Shown in pieces: positions 34,167-44,497 of a stretch of DNA of 64,000 bases. The translations under genes and the position numbers were made by a program. The stretch comes from Marinomonas spartinae. Its GTDB lineage: Bacteria > Pseudomonadota > Gammaproteobacteria > Pseudomonadales > Marinomonadaceae. Where the stretch lies: the NCBI RefSeq assembly GCF_016461715.1, contig NZ_JAEMUI010000004.1, positions 186,001 through 250,000 on the forward strand, given 5' to 3'. The first letter of the stretch is position 1. The number at the start of each line of letters is the position of its first letter. Under the pieces are notes generated by a model, which was not told the DNA's origin, did not search any database, and saw only the letters and a list, made by a program, of their open reading frames with translations.

Positions 34167-35054
34167 ATGGATTATCCAATCAGTTCTGACCAGATTTTTT
34201 TATTCAAAACCATCGTTGAGAAGGGGAGTTTCTCGAAAGCGGCACAACAACTTGGCGTCCATGTATCGACAGTCACAAGACAGATCGATCGCTTGGAAGA
34301 GTCGATTGGTGCGAAGTTATTCATTCGATCCAGTCATTTTATTGGCTTAACCGAATCAGGTGATCATTTATATCGAGAGTCAAAAGAGATATTAAAACAT
34401 CTTTCTAGTGTTATTGAAGATATCCGACAGATAGAAAATGCAGAATCTGGTGAGATCAAGATCAGTTGTTTACCAACATTTTGTAAAACCGTTATTATCC
34501 CCATATTAAAAAAAGTGAAACAAAATAATCAAGATATTCAGCTTAGTTTTGATCTAACAGAACGGTTAGTTGATCCTATTGTTGAGCGTCTTGATCTAGC
34601 CATAAGAATTGGAGATCAGCCAAATAGTACGTTATATTCCAAAAAACTCGGAGAGCAAACTTGGCATATATGTGCTAGTCCGGATCTTGTCTCTAAACAT
34701 CGGCTCACTCATATCGACGAGCTAGAAAATATGCCATTAATCAAAAAATACTCGAAGAACAGTACCGTTTGCTGGAATAAGCTCGAAGAAAGAAACTACA
34801 TTGCCGCAAAGTGTGACGATTTCCATGGTCAACTCATGCTAGCAATCGAAGGAATTGGTTTTTGCTGCCTACCAAACTGGGTAGTACATGGGTCAATCCA
34901 GAACGGCAGTTTAGTGCATGTCTTGCATGACCCCTTTCAACGACGAGACACTATCTATGCATTAAGACCGTTTAAACATCCCAACGCAAAAAGCGCGCTA
35001 CTCATGGATGAAATAGAACGCTCTTTGGATAATGTTTCCACTGGCCTTCTATAA
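34167..35054 (+). CDS. LysR-family transcriptional regulator
   Basis: A 295-residue LTTR. The HTH contains GSFSKAAQQLGVHVSTVTRQIDRLEESIGAKLF (about residues 18-50), followed by the two-lobe effector domain. The late conserved loop IEGIGFCCLPNWVV carries cysteines in place of the usual small residues. It is divergent from the MFS exporter at 32818 and is AT-rich like that neighbour. Confidence 0.88.
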   Translation: MDYPISSDQIFLFKTIVEKGSFSKAAQQLGVHVSTVTRQIDRLEESIGAKLFIRSSHFIGLTESGDHLYRESKEILKHLSSVIEDIRQIENAESGEIKISCLPTFCKTVIIPILKKVKQNNQDIQLSFDLTERLVDPIVERLDLAIRIGDQPNSTLYSKKLGEQTWHICASPDLVSKHRLTHIDELENMPLIKKYSKNSTVCWNKLEERNYIAAKCDDFHGQLMLAIEGIGFCCLPNWVVHGSIQNGSLVHVLHDPFQRRDTIYALRPFKHPNAKSALLMDEIERSLDNVSTGLL

Positions 35055-35128
35055 ATATATTAGGCCTAGCATTGATAGCACTGAATATACTGACATTCTA
35101 TATAGATATCTAAAAATCAGTGAGTCCA

Positions 35129-35875
35129 CTAGAGTGTTAATTGGCTCTTCCACATCTGTTCTATGCTAGTAGTCGATGTTGCGCCATATAAAGCTTTTTT
35201 ATTATTAGTGAACAGGGCCCATAGCTGATTTCCAAAGTCATAGTGCCACCACTCGCTAGGCAAGTTTGTAAATCCAGCTTTCGTCATCGCATAATATAAC
35301 ATCCTCCGATTATCTCTTTGATTTGAATAGAGAAAGTTCTCTTTCTGCTCAAGAGCAGCAGTCCATGAATCATCACTGGCTTCATCAAACTCTGTCCCCA
35401 TATCAAGAAGTTTGCCATCTCTGGTGCAAAGGGTCACATCAACGGAGCCTCCCGTTAAGTGTGGACTGGGATTGGAGGGGTTATCCGTTGGAGGAGATAC
35501 TATGGTACGTGCTTTTTCCAAGGTTTCCTCCACGGTTTGTTTTGGTGTTGCCTTCTGTAGAAGGTTCGTTAAAGTCTCAAATAAGTATTGTTGAACGGGA
35601 TAGGGTCTCCATCCATCCAGCAGAACCAAATCTATGCCATCGGGTAACGTAGAAGCAGCTTTATTCAAACGATCCATGACAGAGGATCTAACAAAGCATT
35701 CAGGCAAAGAGTGCGCAACTTTCATCTTGTAGTAGACCGGGTGGGTTTTAAACAAACTGGATAAACTACTAGGTACAATTTTTTCATGACACTCTTCAAT
35801 CGGAATGGAAGAAAGCATTTTCCAATTTGGCATACCGGCATTTGGGATTGCTGGATAAATCATAAGGTTCTTCAT
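35129..35875 (-). CDS. D-alanyl-D-alanine dipeptidase (VanX/DdpX type, M15D)
   Basis: A 248-residue zinc dipeptidase. The VanX signature SPHLTGGSVDVTL supplies a zinc histidine and aspartate. SEWWHYDFG gives the catalytic glutamate and third zinc ligand, and LLDGWRPYP carries the arginine that stabilises the transition state. No signal peptide is visible, so it acts in the cytoplasm on imported dipeptide. Its start overlaps the TRAP permease stop by four bases (ATGA). It therefore belongs to the TRAP operon, suggesting the transporter supplies its substrate. Confidence 0.85.
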   Translation of the reverse strand: MKNLMIYPAIPNAGMPNWKMLSSIPIEECHEKIVPSSLSSLFKTHPVYYKMKVAHSLPECFVRSSVMDRLNKAASTLPDGIDLVLLDGWRPYPVQQYLFETLTNLLQKATPKQTVEETLEKARTIVSPPTDNPSNPSPHLTGGSVDVTLCTRDGKLLDMGTEFDEASDDSWTAALEQKENFLYSNQRDNRRMLYYAMTKAGFTNLPSEWWHYDFGNQLWALFTNNKKALYGATSTTSIEQMWKSQLTL

Positions 35876-37149
35876 TTAAATAAATCAGGGATAGCTAAGG
35901 TCAATGATGGAAAGAAAATCAGTATTAATAAAACCAAGACGGCGACACAAACAAATGGCCAAATTGACTTAAAGAGATCGGTAATTTCTATTTTGCTTAC
36001 TGCGGCTGCGACATAAACACAGGCGCCCATTGGTGGCGTTATCAAGGCAATTGTAATGTTCATTGTGATAATAATCCCAAGGTGTACGGGATCCACACCA
36101 GCATGCAGCGCAACAGGAGCAAACACGGGCGTCAACAGCATGAGTGCTGAGACCTCCTCCATCAGCATTCCCGTTACAAATGTAATCAGGCTGATTAAGA
36201 GTAATACTGACACTGGGTCGTCTTCGAAAGGAGTTAACAGTTTTGCAAAATGGCTTGGTACTTGGGCATAAGCCAATAGCCAGCTAACAATTGAAGAAGC
36301 CGCAATGATGACAAAAATAGCGCTGCTAAGTTGGGTGGTTTCCTTTAAGGCACTGAGAATTTTGCGCAGATCAAGGGTACGATTAACGATACCAATCAAT
36401 AAAGTATAAATGACAATCAAAACCCCTGACTCAGTTGGTGTCACAATGCCAAAAACGATGCCACAGACGATAATGATGGGGGCTAATAACGCAGGCCCTG
36501 CTTGAATGAGGCAACGAAAAACAACTTTTAAATCAATGCCTGTAGACGATTTGGGAATATTTGCTTTTCTGGTATAAATAAAATTCATCACCATAAAGGC
36601 GAGGGCGAGTATTAATCCCGGGATAATACCTGCTAAAAATAAATCGCCAACGGACGTATTTGTGACCGATGAATATAGGATCATGAAGATGCTAGGGGGA
36701 ATAATCGGACCGATTAATGAACTGCCAGCAGTTAAGCCTGCTGCATACGAAGGCGAATAACCTTCTTTTTTCATTGCAGGCACCAATAAAGAGCCCAGCG
36801 CAGAGGTATCCGCTACCGCAGAACCGTTTACGCCCGCAAAAAAGACGCCAGATACGATGTTCACATAACCTAATCCTCCTCTTAAATGACCAACGAGTGA
36901 TTTGGCTAAATCAATGAGTTTTGGGGTTAGCCCTGCAGCATTCATTAAGTTTCCAGCGAGTATAAAAAGTGGAATCGCCATCAACGAAAATGAATTGATA
37001 CCACTAAAAAACTGCTGCGGCAGCATTCTTGGTATGAGAGACGGATCAACAAATAAAAAGCCCGAAAGCGCCGAGGTAATCAGACTGATAAATAGCGGAA
37101 GACCTAATAAGATATTGGCGATAAACACGAGGAGCATAGTAATTAGCAT
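35872..37149 (-). CDS. TRAP transporter large permease (DctM type)
   Basis: A 425-residue inner-membrane protein with about twelve segments. Family motifs include FSLMAIPLFILAGNLMNAAG, GVNGSAVADTSALGSLLVPAM, ASLIGPIIPPS-like (SSLIGPIIPPSIFMILYSS) and ITPPMGACVYVAA. It drives sodium-coupled import of the ligand delivered by the DctP protein. It overlaps dctQ by seven bases and the dipeptidase gene by four. Confidence 0.93.
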   Translation of the reverse strand: MLITMLLVFIANILLGLPLFISLITSALSGFLFVDPSLIPRMLPQQFFSGINSFSLMAIPLFILAGNLMNAAGLTPKLIDLAKSLVGHLRGGLGYVNIVSGVFFAGVNGSAVADTSALGSLLVPAMKKEGYSPSYAAGLTAGSSLIGPIIPPSIFMILYSSVTNTSVGDLFLAGIIPGLILALAFMVMNFIYTRKANIPKSSTGIDLKVVFRCLIQAGPALLAPIIIVCGIVFGIVTPTESGVLIVIYTLLIGIVNRTLDLRKILSALKETTQLSSAIFVIIAASSIVSWLLAYAQVPSHFAKLLTPFEDDPVSVLLLISLITFVTGMLMEEVSALMLLTPVFAPVALHAGVDPVHLGIIITMNITIALITPPMGACVYVAAAVSKIEITDLFKSIWPFVCVAVLVLLILIFFPSLTLAIPDLFK

Positions 37150-37616
37150 TTTTCAAATTCCTCGACATATGGCCCTTGGAGCAAGGAAAATAAGCTTAGC
37201 GATAGAAAGCCAATAGGCAGAAGTAAGTACGGATAAACTTTACTAATACCGAGCGCCATTGTCTGAAAATTTGTTAAAGACAAAGCGTATTTGAAACTTA
37301 TATAGGAAAACAAACCACTAACACCAACGACGATGATCCATCGATACCACTGGAGTATGGCGTGAGCTTTTTTAGGTAAATATTTTTTGATTAATGACAC
37401 TCGCATATGACCATCGGAAAGATAAACTGTTCCAATGGATAGCATAACGGAACCAATAATAAGGTAGCGAGATAACTCATCTGTCCACATAGGTGAGTCG
37501 TTGAATAAATATCTAGAAACCACACCAAAAAAGAGCAATAAAATATTCAAAACCAATGAAATACAAGACAGAGCAATCAGGATTTTGGACAGTACAGAAA
37601 GGGATTTTTTAAACAT
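37143..37616 (-). CDS. TRAP transporter small permease (DctQ type)
   Basis: A 157-residue, four-segment membrane protein. The conserved W in FNDSPMWTDELSRYLIIGSVML is typical of DctQ. It pairs with the large permease. AAGGA precedes the ATG, immediately after a hairpin that separates it from dctP. Confidence 0.9.
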   Translation of the reverse strand: MFKKSLSVLSKILIALSCISLVLNILLLFFGVVSRYLFNDSPMWTDELSRYLIIGSVMLSIGTVYLSDGHMRVSLIKKYLPKKAHAILQWYRWIIVVGVSGLFSYISFKYALSLTNFQTMALGISKVYPYLLLPIGFLSLSLFSLLQGPYVEEFEKC

Positions 37617-37629
37617 CGGGCAATCCTTT

Positions 37630-37651
37630 CCAAACGCCTCTCGGCGTTTGG
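37630..37651 (-). terminator. intra-operon hairpin between dctP and dctQ
   Basis: A perfect 9-bp stem CCAAACGCC / GGCGTTTGG with a 4-base loop and no T-run. It probably protects or attenuates the transcript so that more binding protein than permease is made. Confidence 0.7.
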
Positions 37652-37663
37652 ATGTAATATGAA

Positions 37664-38680
37664 TTATTTAGCGTCTTTCAATGCCATATTGATCCATTTT
37701 TGATCAATACCTTGCTCCTTCAACCAAGCTAAATAGGATGGCTGACCGATTTCCTTGAATTGTGTCAATTCCGCTTTTGTAGGCCGATAAACTTCCATGC
37801 CATGATCTGCTAGGAACTTAATTCGATTATTTACTTGTGCTTCCACTTTCTCTCGGTTCTCTAGCGTGGCTTCTTTAATAGATTCCTCTAATGCTTTTCT
37901 GTCTTGCGGACTTAAGCTTTTCAATAGGGCATCATTTGCGACTAAGAACTGATCTGAGTATTGAATATTAGCTAAGGTTAAATATTTCTGAACCTCATAT
38001 AAGCTGCCAAGGATAATATACATAGGTGGGTTCATCTGCCCATCGGCAACACCCGTTTTGAGGGCCATATAGACTTCAGTCCATGGAATAGGAGTACCTG
38101 ATGCACCAAACGCGTTATATAATGCAACTTGGCTTTTATCCATCGCTCTGAAACGTAACCCTTTGAAATCTTTGGGGCTATGAATAGGGCGTTTGTTGTT
38201 TGTGAAAGCTAGAAATCCACCTTCTTCAACGACGGCCATAATGTGGGTATTCGTTTTCTTATAAAATGCTGCTTTAGCCTGTTTCCAGTACTGGCCCTTA
38301 TCAAAGAATTTATGTGCCTGTTTAAAATCTGAAAACATGAAAGGGATGGCACTAACAAAAATCTCAGGGAACAAAGGGGAAATACCCGCAAAAGATGCAA
38401 TGTTTAGGCTTGGCGTATTCATAACCTGTTCCATTCGTGCATCTTCTTCACCCAGCATACTATTTGGGTAAAGTTTGATCTCTAGATCTCCATGGGTTTT
38501 TTTCTCAACCAGCTTTTTTAGGTTACTGGCAAATAGATGCACTGCATTTTTATTTGCATCAGGAACACCGTTGTAGCTCAGGTTAATGGTTTGAGCAAAG
38601 AGAGTACTGGTGCTCAGAACAAGCCCAGCAGCGAGTGAAGCCTTAAAAGACTTCTTAATAGCTTTAAGTGTGAAATGCAT
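37664..38680 (-). CDS. TRAP transporter substrate-binding protein (DctP type)
   Basis: A 338-residue periplasmic protein. The signal peptide is read from the ATG at 38680 (MHFTLKAIKKSFKASLAAGL..., cleavage after LFA or so), which has AAAGGA seven bases upstream. Family regions are YPNSMLGEEDARMEQV, the arginine that normally binds a ligand carboxylate in KGLRFRAMDKS, and TEVYMALKTGVADGQMNP. It is the first gene of dctPQM plus the dipeptidase. A ligand with a free carboxylate, possibly a D-Ala dipeptide, would fit the context. Confidence 0.9.
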   Translation of the reverse strand: MHFTLKAIKKSFKASLAAGLVLSTSTLFAQTINLSYNGVPDANKNAVHLFASNLKKLVEKKTHGDLEIKLYPNSMLGEEDARMEQVMNTPSLNIASFAGISPLFPEIFVSAIPFMFSDFKQAHKFFDKGQYWKQAKAAFYKKTNTHIMAVVEEGGFLAFTNNKRPIHSPKDFKGLRFRAMDKSQVALYNAFGASGTPIPWTEVYMALKTGVADGQMNPPMYIILGSLYEVQKYLTLANIQYSDQFLVANDALLKSLSPQDRKALEESIKEATLENREKVEAQVNNRIKFLADHGMEVYRPTKAELTQFKEIGQPSYLAWLKEQGIDQKWINMALKDAK

Positions 38681-38765
38681 TATTTTTTCCTTTGTGATGT
38701 ATTTATAAGTTATGCACTTATAGGATAAGAGTTGCATTGTTGCGGTTTCAATACATTGAGTGTTG

Positions 38766-39701
38766 CTATTTATTCAACACTATTGGCGCATCGTTCTTTA
38801 AAAAAGAGGCCGATAATTGCAAGTGATTGATCAATTCTTGAGCAGGAACAGTGAGTTCTCTCCCCTTTTTGCTAATAACCCGTGACTTAGCATGGGAAAG
38901 AATGACATTACTTGTCTCAATAATGGTAATAAGATTCGTTTCGACTTCATTCTTAACGGTTAGTCTTGGCATAAAACTAATGCCTGCTCCCGAGCTGACA
39001 AAGTGTTTTAGCACGGCAACGGAGTTTGTTCTGAGTCGAGGGGTGAGTGTCACATTTTCTGTTTCTTCAGCGAGAGCGACCAATCTTCCCATACCCGTGG
39101 ACTGATTGATTAACGCCATCGAGCAATTTTCAACTTCTTGAAACTCAATTGGCCTATTTAATGTTGTTAAAGGGTGACCATAAGGCGCGATGACATCCAA
39201 CGGATGGAGTGTCTCTATGTGACAAACTTGGTTTATATGATTAGGCGAGGCGTATGTGACAGCAAAGTCTATTTGGTCGTCTTCTAGCAGCTGAAGCGCC
39301 TCTTTGGCGCCAGCCATTTCAACGCTAAGCTGAATGCCAGGATATTGCTCTAAAAAACTTTGTAGTGAACTTGTTATTAAATCCGTTATAAAGCCTTCGC
39401 CTATAGCAATATTAATTTCTCCAGTTCTTAGCTCACGATAGTCTTGTATTCTCGACAACGTTGCCGCTTCGCTTGCCTGCATGGTTCTGTAATAACTTAG
39501 GAGTTCCTTTCCTGCTGGAGTGATGATGCTTGATGCATTGTTTCTTTCCCATACAGGTGTGGATACTTGATCTTCTAATAAAGTGATTGAACGGCTTATT
39601 GCAGAAGGATCAACATTGAGTTTATTGGCCGCTTTTCTAAGAGAACCATATCTATCAATGGCATTCAGAAATTCTAAAGATCTAGGGTTAAACAGTTTCA
39701 T
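38766..39701 (-). CDS. LysR-family transcriptional regulator
   Basis: A 311-residue LTTR. The HTH is GSLRKAANKLNVDPSAISRSITLLEDQVSTPVWERN (about residues 19-54), with an effector domain carrying SSGAGISFMPRLTV. It lies directly upstream of the TRAP operon on the same strand (85 bases to dctP), so it likely controls that operon. Confidence 0.88.
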   Translation of the reverse strand: MKLFNPRSLEFLNAIDRYGSLRKAANKLNVDPSAISRSITLLEDQVSTPVWERNNASSIITPAGKELLSYYRTMQASEAATLSRIQDYRELRTGEINIAIGEGFITDLITSSLQSFLEQYPGIQLSVEMAGAKEALQLLEDDQIDFAVTYASPNHINQVCHIETLHPLDVIAPYGHPLTTLNRPIEFQEVENCSMALINQSTGMGRLVALAEETENVTLTPRLRTNSVAVLKHFVSSGAGISFMPRLTVKNEVETNLITIIETSNVILSHAKSRVISKKGRELTVPAQELINHLQLSASFLKNDAPIVLNK

Positions 39702-40053
39702 GCTTATTACTTCGTATTATTGCGTTTTTGGGGATCTGATTATTACTAAGTGTATGGCCCCTGTTCCCTAGACAGTTTTTAGCTCCTTAATATATTGCCT
39801 TTATCTTACCGTGGCAATAATTCGTCATTTGATCCAATTACCTACTCTTTCTTTTTTAGCAGTGAGCAAAGCGTTTAGCAACGGTATTGTCATATTTTGG
39901 GGGGACGAGGCCAAATATTCATGAACTAATCATCAATCTCTAACGCTACTGTCTTCCTTGCTTTTATCGACCACCTTACGGTTAGCCGAGAAGTGAGATA
40001 TACAACGACAGACAAACCTGTTAATGAGAAATAGCAATGACTCTATCAACTAT
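39702..40053. other. 352-base intergenic stretch
   Basis: AT-rich sequence between the LysR gene and the HD-GYP gene. I see one weak inverted repeat (ATTGCC / GGCAAT, near 39796-39820) and no credible gene or strong terminator. Confidence 0.5.
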
Positions 40054-41298
40054 TTAAAAATAAAAATATCGATCAATTTTTTCCAACATCAGTGTCCGGC
40101 ATGTCTCTTCGTCGGCATGGATTATAGTGTCATAAAGACGGCGCGCATGGCATTCAAATAAAACTACTAACTCTGGATCAAAATGCGAACCACTGCCTTC
40201 TTTGATGATAGAGAGGGCTTTGTCATAACTGAACGGTTCTTTGTAAGGTCGCTTAGAACATAGGGCATCAAACACATCAACAATCGAAAATATACGGGCG
40301 CTGATGGGGATATTTTGTCCCGAAAGCTTATGAGGATAACCATTACCATCCCATTTTTCATGGTGTGCTTCGATAACGGTTTTCGCATTACTAAGCCACG
40401 CTATGCCATCCACCATTTTCACGCCTTCTAGCACATGAGTTTTCATGACTTCCATTTCTTCAGGTGTCAGTTTACCTGGTTTCAGCAAAATACCGTCCGA
40501 AATGGCAATTTTCCCCACGTCATGTAAATAACTGCCTAGAATCAGAGATTTGAACGATTCCGCCTCCATGCCATAGGCTTCCGCAAGTTCTGTTGCAAGC
40601 CACGCCACACGGTAATTATGAGCCCCTGTATCCGAATCTCGAAGCGCAATGGCTTTGCCCATGGTAAACATCATATCGATGTTAGCGTCTTTGATTCGAC
40701 CGATGTAACGCTGGTTTTCACGATTCAAAAACAAAATCAGCGGATAGATGATCAAAGCACACAACCAAGCGGCACCTGCTGCCATTAACGCAATCAAAAG
40801 AGCAAAGTTACGGATATCAGCTCGCTGCCAATCTGGCACAACGCGAACACCTTCCAAATACCCCCAAATGACACCCTGTTCTTTTAAGGGAATAAAGGTG
40901 CTTAACACCCAAATGTCATAATCTATATGATTACTTTTGTAAAAAGGCTCTTGGTAATTGGGGATTTCGTGCGGTGGCAAAACTTTTTCAATTTTATTGC
41001 CAGAAGGTGTTCTAGACTCTGCAATCCGATTACCATTTTTATCGTAAAGTTCAGCGATATCAAACCAATCAATCAACAAGCGATCCGTTACTTGTTTTGC
41101 AAGAACTAAGAGTTGTTCAGGCGATGCCTCTTTAAGATTAAAATGCGATATGGTTCCTTGAGATACTTCTAAGGCAAGGTTTACTGTCTCTTTCTCAAGA
41201 GACTCATTAGTTAGTCTCCAACCAATAAAGCCTGCGGCAATACTAATCACTAAACTAGAAACAACAATCCGCTTCAATGCTTTTTTGGCAAAGTTCAC
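40054..41298 (-). CDS. HD-GYP domain cyclic-di-GMP phosphodiesterase
   Basis: A 414-residue membrane sensor enzyme. One N-terminal membrane segment (about 9-28), a periplasmic sensor (about 30-160) and a second membrane segment (about 165-190) precede the HD-GYP domain. Catalytic signatures are HDVGKIAISDG, HVLEG, IEAHHEKWDGNGYP and DVFDALCSKRPYK, all intact. It should hydrolyse c-di-GMP in response to an outside signal. It stands alone, with the large dehydrogenase gene upstream on the same strand. Confidence 0.9.
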   Translation of the reverse strand: MNFAKKALKRIVVSSLVISIAAGFIGWRLTNESLEKETVNLALEVSQGTISHFNLKEASPEQLLVLAKQVTDRLLIDWFDIAELYDKNGNRIAESRTPSGNKIEKVLPPHEIPNYQEPFYKSNHIDYDIWVLSTFIPLKEQGVIWGYLEGVRVVPDWQRADIRNFALLIALMAAGAAWLCALIIYPLILFLNRENQRYIGRIKDANIDMMFTMGKAIALRDSDTGAHNYRVAWLATELAEAYGMEAESFKSLILGSYLHDVGKIAISDGILLKPGKLTPEEMEVMKTHVLEGVKMVDGIAWLSNAKTVIEAHHEKWDGNGYPHKLSGQNIPISARIFSIVDVFDALCSKRPYKEPFSYDKALSIIKEGSGSHFDPELVVLFECHARRLYDTIIHADEETCRTLMLEKIDRYFYF

Positions 41299-41495
41299 AC
41301 GGTTCTCCTCACAGCTTGATGACTAAAAAGGCCCTTTTAAACAATCCACGCCATGTGTCAATATAGTGTAAACAAACCGTGCTTTTTTTCATCTTTTTTT
41401 CTATGTCATCTTCATTATGGCCTCGACACAATTCCTTTGATTAACCCCAAGAACAAATCGTCACTATCTATCACCTTGTTGAACTAAAATAAGAC

Positions 41496-44378
41496 CTACA
41501 AACCAGACGAGGCCTCAGACACTTTATCAACGAGATAGACGATGGATTGATACTCAATGCCACTGTGTTCGCTTAAGCCAATCTCACAGGTGCGGCTGTT
41601 TGAATAGCCCACTTCGCAGCCTTCTACCGCTTTCGCTAAGGTTTTCAGGGCGCTGGCGTTCAGTTCCGGATGAGAAAACCCTTTATCACCCGCAAAGCCG
41701 CAACAGGTTACCTCGGGAGGAATCACTACCTCATCGGCCAATTGATGGGCCAGTTGAACAAAGCTATCCGCCAATCCCATGCGCGTTGTGCTGCATGTTA
41801 CATGCAAGGCAATACGAGGCGCTTTCTGGGTAATGGTTAAATTTGGAAGAACAAATTCATTGAGAAACCCCACCTGCTCATACAATTCCAATACGGGATC
41901 CAAGGTTTGTGTCATACGTAATAGGCAAGGGCTGGTATCACAGACAATCGGATAACGCCCGTTGTCGCTAATACTCAATAGCATTGCATTTAAATCCTTA
42001 GCCTTTTTATCCGCGACGGCAAACTGCCCCTTGCTTTGAAAGGCTAACCCACAACAGCTACTTTCAACCTCGTCAGGTACAATAACCTGATAACCGGATT
42101 TTTTAAGTACAGATAACATAACGTCCATAACAGAGCGCTGGTCTTGCCCGGTAGGATCCGCCCCCATCATTCTTGTCGCACAGCTGGGCAAATACACCAC
42201 TGTCGGTTTCACCAACTCTTTATCAGGGACATTGCCATCTTGGATCATTTTTTCTGACAACAATGAACGAATGGAATCCGCTCCTTTTGGCATGGTGGTT
42301 CGCCAATGGGGCACCACGCCACCGGTCACTTTATTCGCCATATTTGTTAGGGATGCCATCCCCTTATTACCAACGATTTTTCGGGCCACATTGGCCGTTG
42401 ATAATCCTAACCGTACGGTTTGAGTCACTCCTTCAAAATGCTCACCCAACCAATAACCCACTTTACTATCTGGGTGACGATCGTGGCGCAGCTCACGGGT
42501 CAGATCCCCAGTATTAATGCCAACAGGGCATTGCATCGAACATAGGCCACAAGCGGCACAAGTATCGACACCTTGATAGTCGTACTCTTTTTTCAGAGCG
42601 GCTAAACGCTCAGGATCGGTTCCTGATGTGGTTAAACGTTGGATTTCCCGCCAAATCACAATACGCTGACGAGGCGTTAGCGTTAGCGCTTTCGACGGAC
42701 AAACCGATTCACAGAAACCACATTCGATACAGGTGTCAACCAGATCATTGGCCTTAGGCAGTGGCTTCAGGTTTTCCACATGCAAATTAGCATTATGGGA
42801 GAGAATGACATCTGGATTCAGCAAACCTTGTGGATCAAAGGCATTTTTAATTTGCCACATGATATCGTAGGCCTCTTGGCCCCATTCCAATGCCACGTAA
42901 GGTGCCATATTTCGCCCTGTACCGTGTTCTGCTTTTAAGGATCCTTTGTATTTACCTGCCACTAAATGGGCAACCTCATCCATCAAGGCGGCATAGCGAC
43001 TCACTTCATTCGGGTCATCGAACCCTTGAGTAAAGACAAAATGCAAATTGCCTTCTAACGCATGACCAAACAAAATTGCTTCACTGTAACCGTGCTTTTG
43101 AAACACGCCTTGCAGTTCTAACACGCCTTCGGCGAGTTTTTCGACCGGAAAAGCCACGTCTTCAATAATCACGGTTGTCCCAACAGGACGTACCGCACCG
43201 ACGGCAGGAAACAAGCCTTTGCGGATCTTCCAATAAGAATCGTAAATGACTTTGTCTTGGGTAAACTCAATGTCGTTTAGGGTTGCCTGCCCATTTAGCG
43301 CCTGCTTTACCAGAGCCAAATTATCGTCTAACTCTTCTTCTGTAGCGGCTCGAACATCCACCAACAAGCCCGCTGCTTGCGCCTCCAGAGAAGATAGACT
43401 CTCCGGCATACCAGGTTTGCCTTCGACTGCCCGAAGTCCTGCTCGGTCGATCAACTCAACGGCGGACACAGGGGCACTTTTTAAGGACGTGACCGCTCGA
43501 CAAGTCGCCTCCATATCGGCAAAAAAGATCATGGCTGCCGCTTTGATTGGATGATCCACTACCGTTTGGTAAGTGACTTCGCTGATAAACCCTAACGTAC
43601 CCTCGGAGCCAATCATCAGATGCAACAAAATATCAAACGGGTCTTGGTAATCCACCAAGCTGTTTAAACTGTATCCTGTTGTATTCTTTAGACGATATTT
43701 GTGTCTTATTTTGTTAGCCAAGTCATCATTAGCACGTACTTGATTTGACAGTTGAGTCAAGGTATCTAATAAATCGGCATGGTGATTGCCAAAGGCTAAG
43801 CGGCTACTTTCATCGGCGGTATCCAGTAAGGTGCCATCCGCAAAAATCAGCCTAGCACTTTCAATCGTCTGGTAGCTGTTTTGTGCCGTACCACAGCACA
43901 TACCGCTGGCGTTATTCGCGGCAATACCACCAATCATACAAGCATTGATAGACGCGGGATCGGGGCCAATTTTACGTTGAAACGGTGCCAGTAGTTGATT
44001 AGCACGTGCGCCGATAATGCCGGGTTGCAGTGAAATGCGCTGACCCTGATCGAGGATGCGATGACCTTTCCACTGGTCGGACAACTGAAGCAATATGGAG
44101 TCGGTTACCGCCTGTCCAGACAAACTCGTGCCCGCCGCTCGAAACGTTACTGGCAAATTCTGCGATTTCGCCTCTTTGAGTACCAAACGAACTTCGTCTT
44201 CGTTGTTCACTCGGACCACTAACTGAGGAAGCAAACGATAGAAGCTCGCATCCGTTCCGTAGGCAAGGGTACGAAGCGGATCTCGAATCAATCGAGACTC
44301 ATCTATCGTATTTTTCAGTGATTGATGGATCGCATCGTATTGGGCTTTTTTATCCGTCATTGCAGGTGAAGAAGTCAT
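41496..44378 (-). CDS. FAD / Fe-S D-lactate dehydrogenase-like oxidoreductase
   Basis: A 960-residue fusion protein. It comprises an FAD-binding type 4 domain (LVVRVNNEDEV, TFRAAGTSLSGQAVTD), an FAD-oxidase C domain (EAILFGHALEGNLHFV, KAEHGTGRNMAPYVA), two 4Fe-4S sites (CIECGFCESVCP; CAACGLCSMQCP), and CCG domains with ESSCCGLAFQSKG and TCCGFAGDKG. This is the layout of Dld-II-type D-lactate and YdiJ-type D-2-hydroxyacid dehydrogenases that feed electrons to the quinone pool. The start at 44378 has GGGA upstream; the frame opens 17 codons earlier with TTG. The adjacent PdhR/LldR-like regulator and operator favour D-lactate. Confidence 0.85.
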   Translation of the reverse strand: MTSSPAMTDKKAQYDAIHQSLKNTIDESRLIRDPLRTLAYGTDASFYRLLPQLVVRVNNEDEVRLVLKEAKSQNLPVTFRAAGTSLSGQAVTDSILLQLSDQWKGHRILDQGQRISLQPGIIGARANQLLAPFQRKIGPDPASINACMIGGIAANNASGMCCGTAQNSYQTIESARLIFADGTLLDTADESSRLAFGNHHADLLDTLTQLSNQVRANDDLANKIRHKYRLKNTTGYSLNSLVDYQDPFDILLHLMIGSEGTLGFISEVTYQTVVDHPIKAAAMIFFADMEATCRAVTSLKSAPVSAVELIDRAGLRAVEGKPGMPESLSSLEAQAAGLLVDVRAATEEELDDNLALVKQALNGQATLNDIEFTQDKVIYDSYWKIRKGLFPAVGAVRPVGTTVIIEDVAFPVEKLAEGVLELQGVFQKHGYSEAILFGHALEGNLHFVFTQGFDDPNEVSRYAALMDEVAHLVAGKYKGSLKAEHGTGRNMAPYVALEWGQEAYDIMWQIKNAFDPQGLLNPDVILSHNANLHVENLKPLPKANDLVDTCIECGFCESVCPSKALTLTPRQRIVIWREIQRLTTSGTDPERLAALKKEYDYQGVDTCAACGLCSMQCPVGINTGDLTRELRHDRHPDSKVGYWLGEHFEGVTQTVRLGLSTANVARKIVGNKGMASLTNMANKVTGGVVPHWRTTMPKGADSIRSLLSEKMIQDGNVPDKELVKPTVVYLPSCATRMMGADPTGQDQRSVMDVMLSVLKKSGYQVIVPDEVESSCCGLAFQSKGQFAVADKKAKDLNAMLLSISDNGRYPIVCDTSPCLLRMTQTLDPVLELYEQVGFLNEFVLPNLTITQKAPRIALHVTCSTTRMGLADSFVQLAHQLADEVVIPPEVTCCGFAGDKGFSHPELNASALKTLAKAVEGCEVGYSNSRTCEIGLSEHSGIEYQSIVYLVDKVSEASSGL

Positions 44379-44497
44379 ATAACGTCCCATTGTGAATGGT
44401 CTTGCTAAGCCGTTTTCCTTGAAAACCAAGCAAACAACTTAAAGCATTTTATTATTTTAAAAGAGTACGACTGGACAAATACATCGACAACCCTTTT

